Below are positions 53,752 to 63,713 of a stretch of 64,000 nucleotides of DNA, one piece after another. Positions within the stretch are counted from its first letter, which is position 1. Every line of letters begins with the position of its first letter. The stretch is from Lachnoclostridium sp. An138 (lineage in GTDB: Bacteria; Bacillota; Clostridia; Lachnospirales; Lachnospiraceae): assembly GCF_002160765.1 (NCBI RefSeq), contig NZ_NFLF01000007.1, positions 62,001 through 126,000 of the forward strand, in the 5' to 3' direction. A model generated the notes under the pieces. That model worked only from the letters and a program-made list of their open reading frames with translations, did no database searches and had not been told where the DNA came from. A program made the translations under genes and the position numbers.

Positions 53752-53793
53752 GCTATATACGCTATATATTATATAAGGAAAGGAGTCAGATTT

Positions 53794-56376
53794 ATGAATA
53801 TCAGTAAATTTACGCAGAAGTCAATTCAGGCAGTAAATGACCTGGAAAAGCTGGCATACGAGTACGGCAACCAGGAAATCGAACAGGAACACCTTCTGAT
53901 GAGCCTGCTCCGTCAGGAAGACAGCCTGATTCTGAAGTTAATCGCCAAGATGGGCATCGATCAGAATCTGTTCATGAACGGAGTGGAACAGGCTTTAAAT
54001 AAGAGAGTAAAGGTATCAGGCGGCCAGCCTTACGTGGGCCAGTACTTAAATAAGGTACTGGTAAACGCCGAGGATGTGGCAAAACACATGGGGGATGAGT
54101 ATGTCTCTGTGGAGCATCTCTTTCTCTCCATGCTGAATGACCCCAGCCCCTCTATCAAAGAGCTGTTCCGGGAATACGGCATTACAAAGGATAAGTTTTT
54201 ACAGGCGCTGTCCACAGTCCGGGGCAACCAGCGGGTAACCACAGATAACCCGGAAGCCACGTATGACACTTTGAATAAGTACGGTTCCGATTTGGTGGAG
54301 CGGGCCAGAGAACAGAAGCTCGATCCGGTCATCGGACGTGATTCCGAGATCCGCAATGTGATCCGGATTCTGTCCCGTAAGACAAAAAACAATCCGGTGC
54401 TCATCGGTGAGCCCGGCGTCGGCAAAACGGCTGTGGTAGAAGGACTGGCCCAGCGGATTGTCCGGGGCGACGTGCCGGAAGGCCTGAAGGATAAGAAGAT
54501 TTTCTCCCTGGATATGGGCGCTCTGGTGGCCGGAGCCAAATACCGGGGCGAATTTGAAGAACGTCTCAAAGCCGTGCTGGAGGAAGTCCGCAAGAGCGAG
54601 GGACAGATCATTCTGTTCATCGATGAGCTGCACCTGATCGTGGGCGCAGGCAAGACGGATGGAGCCATGGATGCGGGAAACATGCTCAAACCCATGCTTG
54701 CAAGGGGCGAGCTCCACTGCATCGGCGCCACCACGCTGGATGAGTACCGCCAGTATATCGAAAAGGACGCGGCCCTGGAGCGCCGGTTCCAGCCTGTCAT
54801 GGTTGACGAGCCGACGGTGGAGGATACCATTTCCATTCTCCGTGGTCTGAAGGAACGCTACGAGGTCTTCCACGGCGTGAAGATTACGGACGCGGCCCTG
54901 GTCGCTGCCGCTACCCTCTCCCACCGTTACATCTCCGACCGGTTCCTGCCGGACAAAGCCATCGACCTGGTGGATGAGGCCTGCGCACTGATTAAGACGG
55001 AGCTGGATTCCATGCCCACAGAACTGGATGAGTTGAGACGGAAAATCATGCAGCTGGAAATTGAGGAAGCTGCCCTGAAGAAAGAGACCGACCACTTAAG
55101 CCAGGAGCGTCTGGAGCATCTGCAGAGAGAACTGGCTGATCTGCGCGACGAATTCAACGCAAAGAAAGCTCAGTGGGACAACGAAAAGACCTCTGTGGAG
55201 CGTCTGCAGAAGCTGCGTGAGGAAATCGAAGACATCAACAAACAGATTCAGACCGCCCAGCAAAATTACGACCTGAATAAGGCCGCCGAGCTGCAGTACG
55301 GCCGCCTGCCCCAGCTGCAGAAGGAGCTGGCACAGGAAGAAGAGGCCATCAGCAAAGAAGATCTGTCTCTGGTGCATGAGGCCGTCACAGAGGACGAGAT
55401 CGCCCGCATTGTCTCCCGCTGGACCGGTATTCCGGTGGCGAAGCTGACCGAGAGCGAGCGGAACAAGACGCTCCACCTGGACGACGAGCTCCATAAACGG
55501 GTCATCGGCCAGGATGAGGCGGTAACTCTTGTTTCCGAGGCCATCATCCGTTCCAAGGCCGGCATCAAGGACCCGACCAAGCCCATTGGTTCCTTCCTGT
55601 TCCTGGGACCCACCGGCGTGGGCAAGACGGAACTTGCGAAGGCGCTGGCGGCCAGCCTGTTTGACGACGAACAGAATATGGTGCGGATCGATATGAGCGA
55701 ATACATGGAGAAATACTCCGTATCAAGGCTGATCGGAGCGCCGCCCGGATATGTGGGCTACGAGGAGGGCGGCCAGCTGACGGAAGCTGTCCGCAGAAAG
55801 CCTTACTCCGTCGTACTGTTTGATGAGATTGAAAAGGCCCACCCGGACGTATTCAATGTGCTGCTCCAGGTGCTGGACGACGGCCGGATCACCGATTCCC
55901 AGGGGCGGACCGTGGATTTTAAGAACACAATCCTGATCATGACTTCCAACATCGGTTCCTCCTACCTGCTGGACGGCATCGACGCAGACGGCAATATCAC
56001 GCCCCAGGCCCAGGAGCTGGTTATGAACGACCTTCGGAATCATTTCCGTCCGGAGTTCCTGAACCGGCTGGATGAGACCATTCTCTTCAAGCCGCTGACC
56101 AAGAGCAATATTACCTCTATCATCGACCTGCTGCTGGCAGAGCTGAACGGCCGTCTGGCAGAACGTGAGCTTCAGATTGAGCTCACCACCAGCGCGAAGA
56201 CTTATATCGCAGACCACGGCTTTGACCCGGTATACGGCGCGCGGCCGCTGAAGCGGTATATGCAGAAATATGTGGAAACACTGGCTGCCAAGCTGATTCT
56301 GGCCGGAGACATCTCTACCGGCGAGACCATCGTCATCGATGTGGCTGACGATAAGCTGGAGGCAAAAGTGAAATAA
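53794..56376 (+). CDS. clpB: ATP-dependent disaggregase ClpB
   Basis: 860 residues from ATG 53794, after AAAGGAG; the frame to 53731 is leader. N domain (1-145), first AAA+ module with Walker A GEPGVGKT at 205-212, the middle coiled coil (about 400-525, with [23 protein letters not shown]) that marks ClpB rather than ClpA/C, and the second AAA+ module with GPTGVGKT at 605-612. It lacks the IGF/L-type loop used to bind ClpP. It pulls proteins out of aggregates together with DnaK, whose operon is divergent from it. Confidence 0.97.
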   Translation: MNISKFTQKSIQAVNDLEKLAYEYGNQEIEQEHLLMSLLRQEDSLILKLIAKMGIDQNLFMNGVEQALNKRVKVSGGQPYVGQYLNKVLVNAEDVAKHMGDEYVSVEHLFLSMLNDPSPSIKELFREYGITKDKFLQALSTVRGNQRVTTDNPEATYDTLNKYGSDLVERAREQKLDPVIGRDSEIRNVIRILSRKTKNNPVLIGEPGVGKTAVVEGLAQRIVRGDVPEGLKDKKIFSLDMGALVAGAKYRGEFEERLKAVLEEVRKSEGQIILFIDELHLIVGAGKTDGAMDAGNMLKPMLARGELHCIGATTLDEYRQYIEKDAALERRFQPVMVDEPTVEDTISILRGLKERYEVFHGVKITDAALVAAATLSHRYISDRFLPDKAIDLVDEACALIKTELDSMPTELDELRRKIMQLEIEEAALKKETDHLSQERLEHLQRELADLRDEFNAKKAQWDNEKTSVERLQKLREEIEDINKQIQTAQQNYDLNKAAELQYGRLPQLQKELAQEEEAISKEDLSLVHEAVTEDEIARIVSRWTGIPVAKLTESERNKTLHLDDELHKRVIGQDEAVTLVSEAIIRSKAGIKDPTKPIGSFLFLGPTGVGKTELAKALAASLFDDEQNMVRIDMSEYMEKYSVSRLIGAPPGYVGYEEGGQLTEAVRRKPYSVVLFDEIEKAHPDVFNVLLQVLDDGRITDSQGRTVDFKNTILIMTSNIGSSYLLDGIDADGNITPQAQELVMNDLRNHFRPEFLNRLDETILFKPLTKSNITSIIDLLLAELNGRLAERELQIELTTSAKTYIADHGFDPVYGARPLKRYMQKYVETLAAKLILAGDISTGETIVIDVADDKLEAKVK

Positions 56377-56386
56377 AAAGAGAACA

Positions 56387-56440
56387 GGGTTTGCGGCCCG
56401 GCCAAAAAATACGGCCGGACCGCAGACCCTTTCTTTTATT
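56387..56440 (+). terminator. clpB terminator
   Basis: GGGTTTGCGGCCCGGCC and its near-perfect partner (56413-56429) form a strong stem, followed by TTTCTTTTATT. The opposite strand also has an A/T exit, so it can serve the PAP2 gene too. Confidence 0.9.
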
Positions 56441-56981
56441 ACCTGACAGTTCCCGTTTTTCTTTTCCAGACAAGCTTCCACGCTATAACGCCTGTCAGAC
56501 AGCCGATAATTGCGCCTCCCATCACATCCGTCGGAAAATGCGCGCCCAGATACAGCCTGGAAAACGCAATCAGCGCCGCCAGGATCATAGCGGGAATTCC
56601 TGCCTTCGGGGACATGCACAGAAACAGTACGCTCGCCACTGCAAACGCACTTCCGGTATGTCCGGAAGGAAACGAATAGTCCGAGGACTCCCTTGTGATC
56701 AGTTGAAGTCCTTCCAGCAACACATAAGGACGCACACGGGCCACCACATTTTTCAGAATAAGATTCAGGAAAACATAATCCAGGGCCAGAGAAAGAGAAG
56801 CCGTAAGTCCCACCTTCCGCCAGCGGGGAACGAGAAGCAGTACCAGGCAGGTCAGAATCGCCAGAAAGCCTCCGTCACCCAGAGAAGTAATAAACTGCAT
56901 GATGGTATCCAGAACAGGACCGCGCACACTGTTCTGCAGAAACATCAGAAACTGTTCTTCCCATTCAAAAAATGCTTCCAA
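56439..56981 (-). CDS. PAP2-superfamily membrane phosphatase
   Basis: 180 residues from TTG 56981, which follows GGGAGG at 7 bases; the nearby ATG is in another frame. Acid-phosphatase motifs are complete: KNVVARVRP, FPSGHTGS and SRLYLGAHFPTDV. Five or six membrane helices surround them. Such enzymes remove phosphate from lipid phosphates, for example undecaprenyl pyrophosphate or phosphatidic acid; the substrate is not fixed by sequence. It follows the MerR-RDD gene by 3 bp, so they are co-transcribed. Confidence 0.88.
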   Translation of the reverse strand: MEAFFEWEEQFLMFLQNSVRGPVLDTIMQFITSLGDGGFLAILTCLVLLLVPRWRKVGLTASLSLALDYVFLNLILKNVVARVRPYVLLEGLQLITRESSDYSFPSGHTGSAFAVASVLFLCMSPKAGIPAMILAALIAFSRLYLGAHFPTDVMGGAIIGCLTGVIAWKLVWKRKTGTVR

Positions 56982-56984
56982 ATT

Positions 56985-58484
56985 TCATCCTCCCGCTGCT
57001 GCCTGCTTCCTCATGGAAAATTCTCTCAGATAATAGGCGTCCTCTGAGCTGCCCATGAGATACTCCGAAGACCACTGACTGTAATTCTTCATCTCTGTAT
57101 GAAGATAAAACTCTGTTCCTGCCTCCTTGAAAGAAAGGCTTCCGTTCTCCTGCACAGCCAGCCTGTTTCCCAGCCTCACAGCTGTCCATACAGACAGAGG
57201 CGCGTTTCTTGAAGCCCCCGCAAAGGCCAGGGCCGCAATCTGCTCCTGCATCTGAAACGAGTCCATCAGCTCTCCGCCGCCTTCCAATTCCACCCGGACC
57301 GTTACTCCGGTCAGAACTCCGTCTTCTTCTTCGAAGATAAAATCCGGCCATCGGAAAGAAGCCGGGAACTGGTACACAATATCCGTCGAGGCATCTGCCC
57401 ATTCCCCTTCTTCGTTCAGTTTTTTGTTCCAGAAATCATTCTGATAATATTCCGCGTAAAAGTTATAGTTTTCCGCAAACTCTTCCACGGTAATCTCTCC
57501 CCGGTTGGGAGGGGCAGGAAGAACAAAACACAGGCCGATATCTGCCGCCAGTATCAGAAGAGCCGCCATCACATACAGAACCGTCCTCCGGCCCCTCGTA
57601 TCCTTCAGCGTAAGCTCCGCTTCTCCCAGCCCTTCCCACTTCAGAAGCTCTCCGCTCATACAGGTTCCGTAGCTCTTAAAATAGCGGTACAGAGAGTAGA
57701 TGGGAATTCCAAGCCCCATGCCCCACAGCGCCACCTGCCAGGTACGGCTCAGTCCTTCCAGATACGTAAGCTTTCTTCCATCCTCATGCTCCAGCCGGAA
57801 TCCCAGAATGGCTTTTCCCGGCGTCGTCCCGAATCCCCGCAGGAATGCCGGCTCCAGAAACAGCATCAGGCCAAGAGGCGCCGCATTCCCCAGAACAGTC
57901 AGAAGTAATTCTGTTCTGAACAGATTGACTTTCAGAACAAAGACAAGGAAAGCAGTCCACAGCAGACTGTAAAGGTTCCAGTCCAGCATGCGGGCCCAAT
58001 ATCTCCGCCAGGGCGCCCGAAGCCTGGGCAGGCGGTCTGTCTCCCGTCTCATATCCCGCAGCGCGCTTTTCCCCTCCGGATGGTCAGAACTCCGGACTTC
58101 CACATCTGTCTGCCGCAGAGGCTTCTCCAGCTGAGCCAGATATTTTTCCGCGTCCAGCCCCTCAAATTCTGCCCTGTCCCGCCGCATGGAGCGGCACACC
58201 TCTCTGGCGCGTTCCGTCTCCCATTCTCTCCTCTCCAGCCTTTGAAGCTGTATCGCCAGAGCTTCCGAAAGCTCCTCTTTCCCTTCCTGCAGAGAACGGA
58301 TCTCTTCCAGGGAAAACTGCAGACGCCGAAACAGGCAGATTCTGCGGAGAGTCTGTAAATCTTCTTCCGAATAATCCCGGTATCCATTTTCACGCCGTAC
58401 CGGATTCAGAAGTTTTTCCTTCTCATAAAAGCGGATATTCGCCCTTTCCAGCCCCGATTTCTGTTCCAGCTCTCTAATTGTCAT
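56985..58484 (-). CDS. MerR-type regulator fused to an RDD membrane domain
   Basis: 499 residues. The N-terminus is a MerR helix-turn-helix and wing (TIRELEQKSGLERANIRFYEKEKLLNPVRRENGYRDYSEEDLQTLRRICLFRRL, 1-60) with a coiled coil to about 115. An RDD-like unit follows at about 155-265: RAPWRRYWARMLDWNLYSLLWTAF, later GFGTTPGKAILGFRL. Another helix lies at about 305-325, then an external domain of about 170 residues. A DNA-binding domain anchored in the membrane by an RDD module, with an outside domain, suggests direct membrane-to-DNA signalling. It heads an operon with the PAP2 phosphatase. Confidence 0.85.
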   Translation of the reverse strand: MTIRELEQKSGLERANIRFYEKEKLLNPVRRENGYRDYSEEDLQTLRRICLFRRLQFSLEEIRSLQEGKEELSEALAIQLQRLERREWETERAREVCRSMRRDRAEFEGLDAEKYLAQLEKPLRQTDVEVRSSDHPEGKSALRDMRRETDRLPRLRAPWRRYWARMLDWNLYSLLWTAFLVFVLKVNLFRTELLLTVLGNAAPLGLMLFLEPAFLRGFGTTPGKAILGFRLEHEDGRKLTYLEGLSRTWQVALWGMGLGIPIYSLYRYFKSYGTCMSGELLKWEGLGEAELTLKDTRGRRTVLYVMAALLILAADIGLCFVLPAPPNRGEITVEEFAENYNFYAEYYQNDFWNKKLNEEGEWADASTDIVYQFPASFRWPDFIFEEEDGVLTGVTVRVELEGGGELMDSFQMQEQIAALAFAGASRNAPLSVWTAVRLGNRLAVQENGSLSFKEAGTEFYLHTEMKNYSQWSSEYLMGSSEDAYYLREFSMRKQAAAGG

Positions 58485-58552
58485 CTCCGTTTCCTCCTGC
58501 CTGCACCCCTCCGGTTCGTCTCTGACTGCCCGGGAGGCTTCTTTTTACGTTC

Positions 58553-58583
58553 ATTCTAAAGTATCAAGCAGGTTCACAGTCAA
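58553..58583 (-). promoter_or_regulatory. MerR-type promoter with long spacer
   Basis: Minus-strand TTGACT (58583-58578) and TAGAAT (58558-58553) are 19 bp apart, the over-long spacing that MerR proteins correct by twisting DNA. A 17-bp spacing to TTTAGA is the plain alternative. The rest of 58485-58722 shows no gene. Confidence 0.5.
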
Positions 58584-58722
58584 TACAGATCAGCAAAAAC
58601 TGCCGTTTTTATCTCCTGCCGGCCTTTTCTTCCCTGCAGCAGCTCTCTGTCAGCTTCTGTCTTCCCTAATCTTCCCTGCGCAGCTCTCTGCCGCTTCCGC
58701 ATCTTTCTGTTTTCCGTAAGAT

Positions 58723-58953
58723 TCAGATCTCTGTAAACGTATATCTCTGCAGCAGACCGGAAGTATTCACATGATAAATCACCGTACCGTCCGCCAGATC
58801 CTCCCGCTCGTAGGTAAAATCCCGCTCTCCCTGATGGCGGCTGACCACATAGGCTTCCAGATCCGCAATAGGCACTTCTTCGATAAACACATCCCGCATC
58901 TGATTGTTGGAACACTGGTTGAAAATCTCGTGTACTACTTCATATTCTTTCAT
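58723..58953 (-). CDS. Small hypothetical protein
   Basis: 76 residues, acidic, no membrane helix. MKEYEVVHEIFNQCSNNQMRDVFIEEVPIADLEAYVVSRH... reads as a compact alpha/beta domain with one Cys, followed by VIYHVNTSGLLQRYTFTEI strands. ATG 58953 follows AGGAGAGAA. It lies 30 bp downstream of the large membrane protein gene on the same strand. No family recognised; codon use looks like its neighbours, so it is probably a real gene. Confidence 0.7.
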   Translation of the reverse strand: MKEYEVVHEIFNQCSNNQMRDVFIEEVPIADLEAYVVSRHQGERDFTYEREDLADGTVIYHVNTSGLLQRYTFTEI

Positions 58954-58983
58954 GAGCAGTTCTCTCCTTCCACAAATGAGTCT

Positions 58984-60888
58984 TTAATAGGGCGGCTGAA
59001 TATTCGGAATACAGTATACCCCAAAGGAATACAGCGACAGCACTGCTGTGGCGCAGATTATGATCTGGAACCATTTCTGCCTGGCGGCTTCCGGCTTCAG
59101 TCCCGCAGCATGGGCGGCAAAAATCAGCACCGGAAGCATATAGCGTCCCTGAGCCTGAAAATCCACAAACCAGGCGTTATAAATCACAAGGGCATAGGAA
59201 ATCAGCCCGCAGACGAACAGGAGCGCCAGCTTCACCTTCCGCTCCGCATGTCCCTTTTCGCGGATAACCTGCCAGCAGATTCCCAGAAGAAACATCAGAT
59301 AAATGACTCCCATCAGCGTACAGTACCAGTCCGGACTGGGGAACTGCAGGCTTCCGTAGGTCCCCACAAAGGATCGGAACAGCGTCTTGTTCAGCCCCAT
59401 GCCAAACAGTACTTCCGTGAGCGCAACACCCTTGCCGTACAGATTGAAGGCAGAGCTCTGCACAGACGGGGGCGAAGCCGGATTCAGTTTCGGGATCGCG
59501 ACTGCCTCCTGCATCTCAAGAAGCACCTGTCCCCGCTGGAATCCGTAGTGCAGAAATTCCGGTATATACCGAATTCCCAGAAACAGCAGGGCAGCCCCGG
59601 AAAGCCACAGGTATACTGTAAACTGCTGCCTTCTCTGTTCTTTGCGCTGCGCAAAAAGATCCGCCATCAGCATAAACACCGCATAAATCGCCAGAACATA
59701 ATAATTCTGTTTTGACATGAAAATATTGGAAAACAGGAAGCCGAGAAGAAGCACTTTCCAGAAATTCCGTCTGTTTATGCCGGTCTCTGTAAGCCTGTGC
59801 AGCATACTGTCCGGATTTGCCACCTGATAAAGAGCCAGAACTCCCACCGCAAAATCCAGAGCATCTGAAGTACAGTAGGTATACAGATACCAGACCTGGG
59901 GCGTCAGATATAAAGCGCACAGAAGAAAACGATTCTTCTTCAGATTCCAGAACAGCAGATACATCAGTCCCGCAAACATCATGACACTGAAAAGCCGGGC
60001 TCCGTGTTCAAAAGTAAACAGCCTTGCAATCTGCGCCGCAAAGATGTAAAACAGATTCAGTTCTGTAAGGCGCGCTGTGCCAAAGGCAGAATACGCCTCC
60101 GGATCAAGTTCTCTGGCATCCGGCACAGCCCAGTGGCTGATATAGTACCGGACAGAATAGATACTTTCTGACTCATCCGGATTCAGATCCGATGAGCCGG
60201 TAAAGGCCCCGGCCAGCACCAGCAGGATCGCCGCCACCCCCACTGCGTAAAGCAGCGTATCCACGGCCAGGAAAAAGCGGCCTTCTCTCTGCCGCCAGAT
60301 ACGCCGCCGGTAGAATTCCACCACAAAAACCGCGGCTGCCAGTATGGGAATCAGATAGAGAACACCCGTCCTCGCATACTGCCTGGCAATCCCGCTGTAG
60401 AACTCCTGAAATGCTTCCGTGGGAATAAGCTGAGCATCCTCCCCCTGTATCAGAAGTCCCATGGTGCCGGAATCCGTCTCATAGACCTGCACCTGCTCAT
60501 TGGGCTCAAAGGCCGCAAGCAGCTCTTCGCCCTCCAGCTTTCCCGCATAAAATCCATTGATAAAGAACGCCATCTCCTTTACCCGGATTTCATTCTCTGA
60601 ATTATAATCGATGGGGTCCATCCGCTTCAGAGTACGGCCGTCCCGGAACCGGATGTCCCAGAAAAATATCCTTGCCTCTCCCGGCTTGCTGTAGGTGTCC
60701 CTCACACTGTCCAGGCCCGCATGCTCTGTAAAGGAAGTCAGCGCCTTCCAGTGCCTTCCGGCCCCATAACCTTCATCTTCAAAATCTATCCGTACCTCTG
60801 TAAGCACCACGGGCGGATACAGAAGGAAGCCTGCCAGTATCAAAACCAGCAGCAGAGGCTTCCACCATTTTCTTATCCATGCTCTCAT
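58984..60888 (-). CDS. Large polytopic membrane protein, DUF2142-like (GT-C type)
   Basis: 634 residues. One membrane helix at about 10-28 is followed by an external domain of about 150 residues, then 10 or 11 more helices. The external PDESESIYSVRYYISHWAVPDARELDP holds an acidic Asp/Glu pair after the second helix, as in GT-C glycosyltransferases and DUF2142 proteins. QVWYLYTYCTSDALDFAVGVLAL and VDFQAQGRYMLPVLIFAAHAAGL fit DUF2142. It may add sugars to cell-surface polymers; no substrate can be named. It starts 54 bp after the VWA gene. Confidence 0.75.
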   Translation of the reverse strand: MRAWIRKWWKPLLLVLILAGFLLYPPVVLTEVRIDFEDEGYGAGRHWKALTSFTEHAGLDSVRDTYSKPGEARIFFWDIRFRDGRTLKRMDPIDYNSENEIRVKEMAFFINGFYAGKLEGEELLAAFEPNEQVQVYETDSGTMGLLIQGEDAQLIPTEAFQEFYSGIARQYARTGVLYLIPILAAAVFVVEFYRRRIWRQREGRFFLAVDTLLYAVGVAAILLVLAGAFTGSSDLNPDESESIYSVRYYISHWAVPDARELDPEAYSAFGTARLTELNLFYIFAAQIARLFTFEHGARLFSVMMFAGLMYLLFWNLKKNRFLLCALYLTPQVWYLYTYCTSDALDFAVGVLALYQVANPDSMLHRLTETGINRRNFWKVLLLGFLFSNIFMSKQNYYVLAIYAVFMLMADLFAQRKEQRRQQFTVYLWLSGAALLFLGIRYIPEFLHYGFQRGQVLLEMQEAVAIPKLNPASPPSVQSSAFNLYGKGVALTEVLFGMGLNKTLFRSFVGTYGSLQFPSPDWYCTLMGVIYLMFLLGICWQVIREKGHAERKVKLALLFVCGLISYALVIYNAWFVDFQAQGRYMLPVLIFAAHAAGLKPEAARQKWFQIIICATAVLSLYSFGVYCIPNIQPPY

Positions 60889-60942
60889 GCTTCTTTCTCC
60901 TGTCGTATATATTTCTGTACAGCGTGTTCCCCGGCTTTCTCC

Positions 60943-62775
60943 TTACGGCGTATCATCCAGCTGCCGCCGCAGATACAGACCCACCACGCTGGAAAAATTC
61001 ATAATATTGCGGATATAGGCAAAGTCACGGCCGAAAATTCTCCGCTCCGCCATCAGATCCTCTTCCTCTCCGGCGAAGACGCCCAGCACAGAGATTCCCT
61101 CCGCGCGGACCTTACGCACCTCCGAAGCGGTATCCCGCACCGCGTAGTCTCCCGCATAGGGAGCCGGATTCCGGCTGTTGGGCCTGTTGACAATGATATC
61201 GTTGGGCCGCCCGTCGCTTAAGACGATAAGTACCTTGTTTTCCTCCGGACGCTCCCGGAGACTGGCCGCCGCCGCCCGGATCGCCAGTCCGTCCCGGTTG
61301 TTGGAGGAAGCGTGAAACTCAAAAATCTTTTTATTTGCTTCTCTCGGATCGTCGTAATCCCGGTACCGCTGCATCACCGTATAGTCCCAGAAGGTACAGA
61401 AGCCCATGACCCGATGGGGAATTCCCACAATGCTTAAGGCCTCGCTGATAATAAACCCCTGGAGGGCCACCAGGCTCTGCCTGCTTCTCTGGGAACCGCT
61501 GGCGTCGATCAGAACAAAAACCACAAATTCTGAGCTGTCCTTTTTCACTTCCCGGTCGAACAGTTTTTTGTCCCGGCTCCGGCCCAGCTTCCAGAGTCTT
61601 GCCGGCGCGATGGTTCCGTATTCCGAGCGCACCGTCTCCCGCTCGCTCCGCACCGTCAGCGCCCGGCGCAGGGTGTCTGACAGCTGTTCAATGTTTCTCC
61701 GGGAGACGCGCATGTTATGCCCGTAGACTCTCAGATTGTCTGATTTTGCCCGTCTTGCGTACTCCGACTGATAATTTCTCTTCACCATTCCGGAAAGAAT
61801 GCCATCGGTAAAATACAGGCTGCAGTCCGCATGGGCTCCCCGGCAGAGACTGCGGTTCAGCCTTTCCTGCTCTCCGGGTGTCAGATAAGAGCGGCCGTAA
61901 TTCAGCTCAATGTAGGAGTACATCTTTGCCGCGGATTCGGCGTCCACCACCACCCGCTTCATGCGTCTTTCCTTCTTCTCCTGGTCCGTCTGCACCTCGG
62001 CAGTCTGCGTCACGGCCTGCTCCACCCGGTTCAGCACCTGGGTAAGCTCTTCCTCCGCGGCCTCCTCTTCCAGAAACTCCTTCCAGCTGAATTCCTTCAG
62101 CTCCTCCATGGTGACGGAAAGCACCTTATCCAGGTCTCCGTGATTCCGCTCAAAGTACGGGTCCACCAGCCAGTTGTAAAGCTCATCCACCACCCGGATG
62201 ATATCCATCACGTCATCCGTCTCTTCCAGGCTTTTCAACATGTCCAGGGCCTTCTGCATTCGGCTCTGCACCGGCATTCCGCCCCGGATGGCCTCCTGCA
62301 TGACCGCAATTCTAATCTGCCCGATATACATGGCCGCAAGCCGGTTAAAATCAAATTCCAGTGTATCCGAAAAGGCCTTCTTCCTGATTTCCAGCACGCC
62401 GGGCCTTTCCCTGCTTACCTTCCGGTAGACCGCGCTGTCCACAGCCATCTGGGCCAGAACCGTCAAAGGCTGCTCGTCCGCCCCGCAGTACAGCTTCTTC
62501 ACCAGATAAAGGCCAAAAGCGTCCCGGTCAAAATACCTGGAAAAGCCTCCCTGCTTCACCGCGTCATACAAAGAGATATAGGGAGATTTTGAAAAAGAGA
62601 CCGTATCCAGCTTCAGATTCAGGCTGTAGTCGCCGCTGACCGTCCAGCAGAGATTCCGGATTCGGTTTTCTATCTCAAACTGATATTCCTCAAAATAATC
62701 CTGTTCCAATTCCCGCTCTAATTTCTGCTCTTTTATCTGCTCTTTTACCTGTTCTTTTTCCCTGTTTTCCATCAT
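60943..62775 (-). CDS. VWA-domain protein of a second MoxR-VWA pair (CobT/NorD style)
   Basis: 610 residues. A Glu/Lys-rich N-terminal helix (1-30) is followed by a helical region, then an acidic coiled segment (about 230-275). The VWA domain runs from about 415 to 600 with Asp424-x-Ser426-x-Ser428 (VLIDASGSQ) and VLIVLSDGRPND. This long form with a C-terminal VWA is typical of CobT, NorD and CbbO partners of MoxR-type ATPases. ATG 62775 directly follows the ATPase stop (TAAATGATG), so translation is coupled. No nor, cbb or cob genes are present, so the target is unknown. Confidence 0.87.
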   Translation of the reverse strand: MMENREKEQVKEQIKEQKLERELEQDYFEEYQFEIENRIRNLCWTVSGDYSLNLKLDTVSFSKSPYISLYDAVKQGGFSRYFDRDAFGLYLVKKLYCGADEQPLTVLAQMAVDSAVYRKVSRERPGVLEIRKKAFSDTLEFDFNRLAAMYIGQIRIAVMQEAIRGGMPVQSRMQKALDMLKSLEETDDVMDIIRVVDELYNWLVDPYFERNHGDLDKVLSVTMEELKEFSWKEFLEEEAAEEELTQVLNRVEQAVTQTAEVQTDQEKKERRMKRVVVDAESAAKMYSYIELNYGRSYLTPGEQERLNRSLCRGAHADCSLYFTDGILSGMVKRNYQSEYARRAKSDNLRVYGHNMRVSRRNIEQLSDTLRRALTVRSERETVRSEYGTIAPARLWKLGRSRDKKLFDREVKKDSSEFVVFVLIDASGSQRSRQSLVALQGFIISEALSIVGIPHRVMGFCTFWDYTVMQRYRDYDDPREANKKIFEFHASSNNRDGLAIRAAAASLRERPEENKVLIVLSDGRPNDIIVNRPNSRNPAPYAGDYAVRDTASEVRKVRAEGISVLGVFAGEEEDLMAERRIFGRDFAYIRNIMNFSSVVGLYLRRQLDDTP

Positions 62776-63690
62776 TTAAAAAATCTGCTCCGGGGTCCAG
62801 TCCTCCGGAACTCTTGTCATTACAATATCCCCGACAATTTCCTTTTCAAAAATATCAAAGCTCTTATTGGTAATTCCCATGGTAACTGCCGTCCGGGGCT
62901 TAAGGCCGCAGCGAATGGTTTTCAGCGCTCCGATCATACCGCGCAGATCAAGAGGCTTCGTGGAAATCTCACTGTTGGACGCCTTCAGCTGCAGATCCAG
63001 AAACAGGCCCGCAAAGGTCCGAAGCCCCTCTTCCTTTGCGTCCGGGAAGCTGGAGCGCAGAATCAGCATCAGCGTATCCTCAGAAAGAGGCGGCATATCA
63101 ATCACCAGGAATCGGGAAACCAGGGCCTCGTTCAGCTCCCGGGTGCCCGCGTAGCCATAATTCATGGTTCCGATAAACCGCGCAGCCGGGTGGAGCTGGA
63201 TTCTGTCATAGCCCGGCACATCGATGAGCCTCCGGTAATCCAGCGTGGCATGCAGAACGGAAACAGCGTCATTTTTCGCCATATTGATCTCGTCGAAGAT
63301 GCCGAATCCGCCGTTTTCCGCGCACTGGTAGACGGGCCCCTTGCGAAGCTTTACCTCGTTATCTACGAAGGTGTCTGTTCCGATCAGCGAGCTGCTGTCT
63401 GTATTGACATTAAAGGAAATATTGTAAGAAGGCCGGTGAAAAATCCAGGCAAGATTTTCCGCCAGAATATTTTTTCCGGTGGCCTTGGAACCGCTCAGCA
63501 GCACATTTTCTCCCTGCAGAAGGGCAGCTATGGCCATCTCCAGAATCTCTTTTCCATAAAAAGGAACCGGCGGCTTCACCACCCGGGATTGTACCTTCTC
63601 CGGCACCGGATATTCCTTCCGGAATTTCTCTACCTCCCGGAGCAGTCCGGGACTTACCTGCTGCTCTTCCAAATACTTCAACTCTTCCAT
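62776..63690 (-). CDS. MoxR-type AAA+ ATPase of the second MoxR-VWA pair
   Basis: 304 residues. Walker A is GSKATGKN (ending Asn where Thr or Ser is usual), and Walker B FGIFDEINMAK. Sensor 1 is in RFIGTMNYGYAGTRELNEALVSRF, with the arginine finger nearby. The body is the NorQ/CbbQ subtype. Together with the VWA protein it probably remodels a client enzyme. It differs from the other MoxR in this window (46832-47947) in motif details, so the two systems are not recent duplicates. It starts 23 bp after the HAD gene. Confidence 0.9.
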   Translation of the reverse strand: MEELKYLEEQQVSPGLLREVEKFRKEYPVPEKVQSRVVKPPVPFYGKEILEMAIAALLQGENVLLSGSKATGKNILAENLAWIFHRPSYNISFNVNTDSSSLIGTDTFVDNEVKLRKGPVYQCAENGGFGIFDEINMAKNDAVSVLHATLDYRRLIDVPGYDRIQLHPAARFIGTMNYGYAGTRELNEALVSRFLVIDMPPLSEDTLMLILRSSFPDAKEEGLRTFAGLFLDLQLKASNSEISTKPLDLRGMIGALKTIRCGLKPRTAVTMGITNKSFDIFEKEIVGDIVMTRVPEDWTPEQIF

Positions 63691-63713
63691 TTTCTACTCC
63701 TCACGTTCTTTCA

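Noticed and set aside
58580-58915. 111-codon minus-strand frame overlapping the small 76-residue gene
   Set aside because: Out of frame with the better-supported small gene, Gly/Arg/Ser-rich and without a start site.
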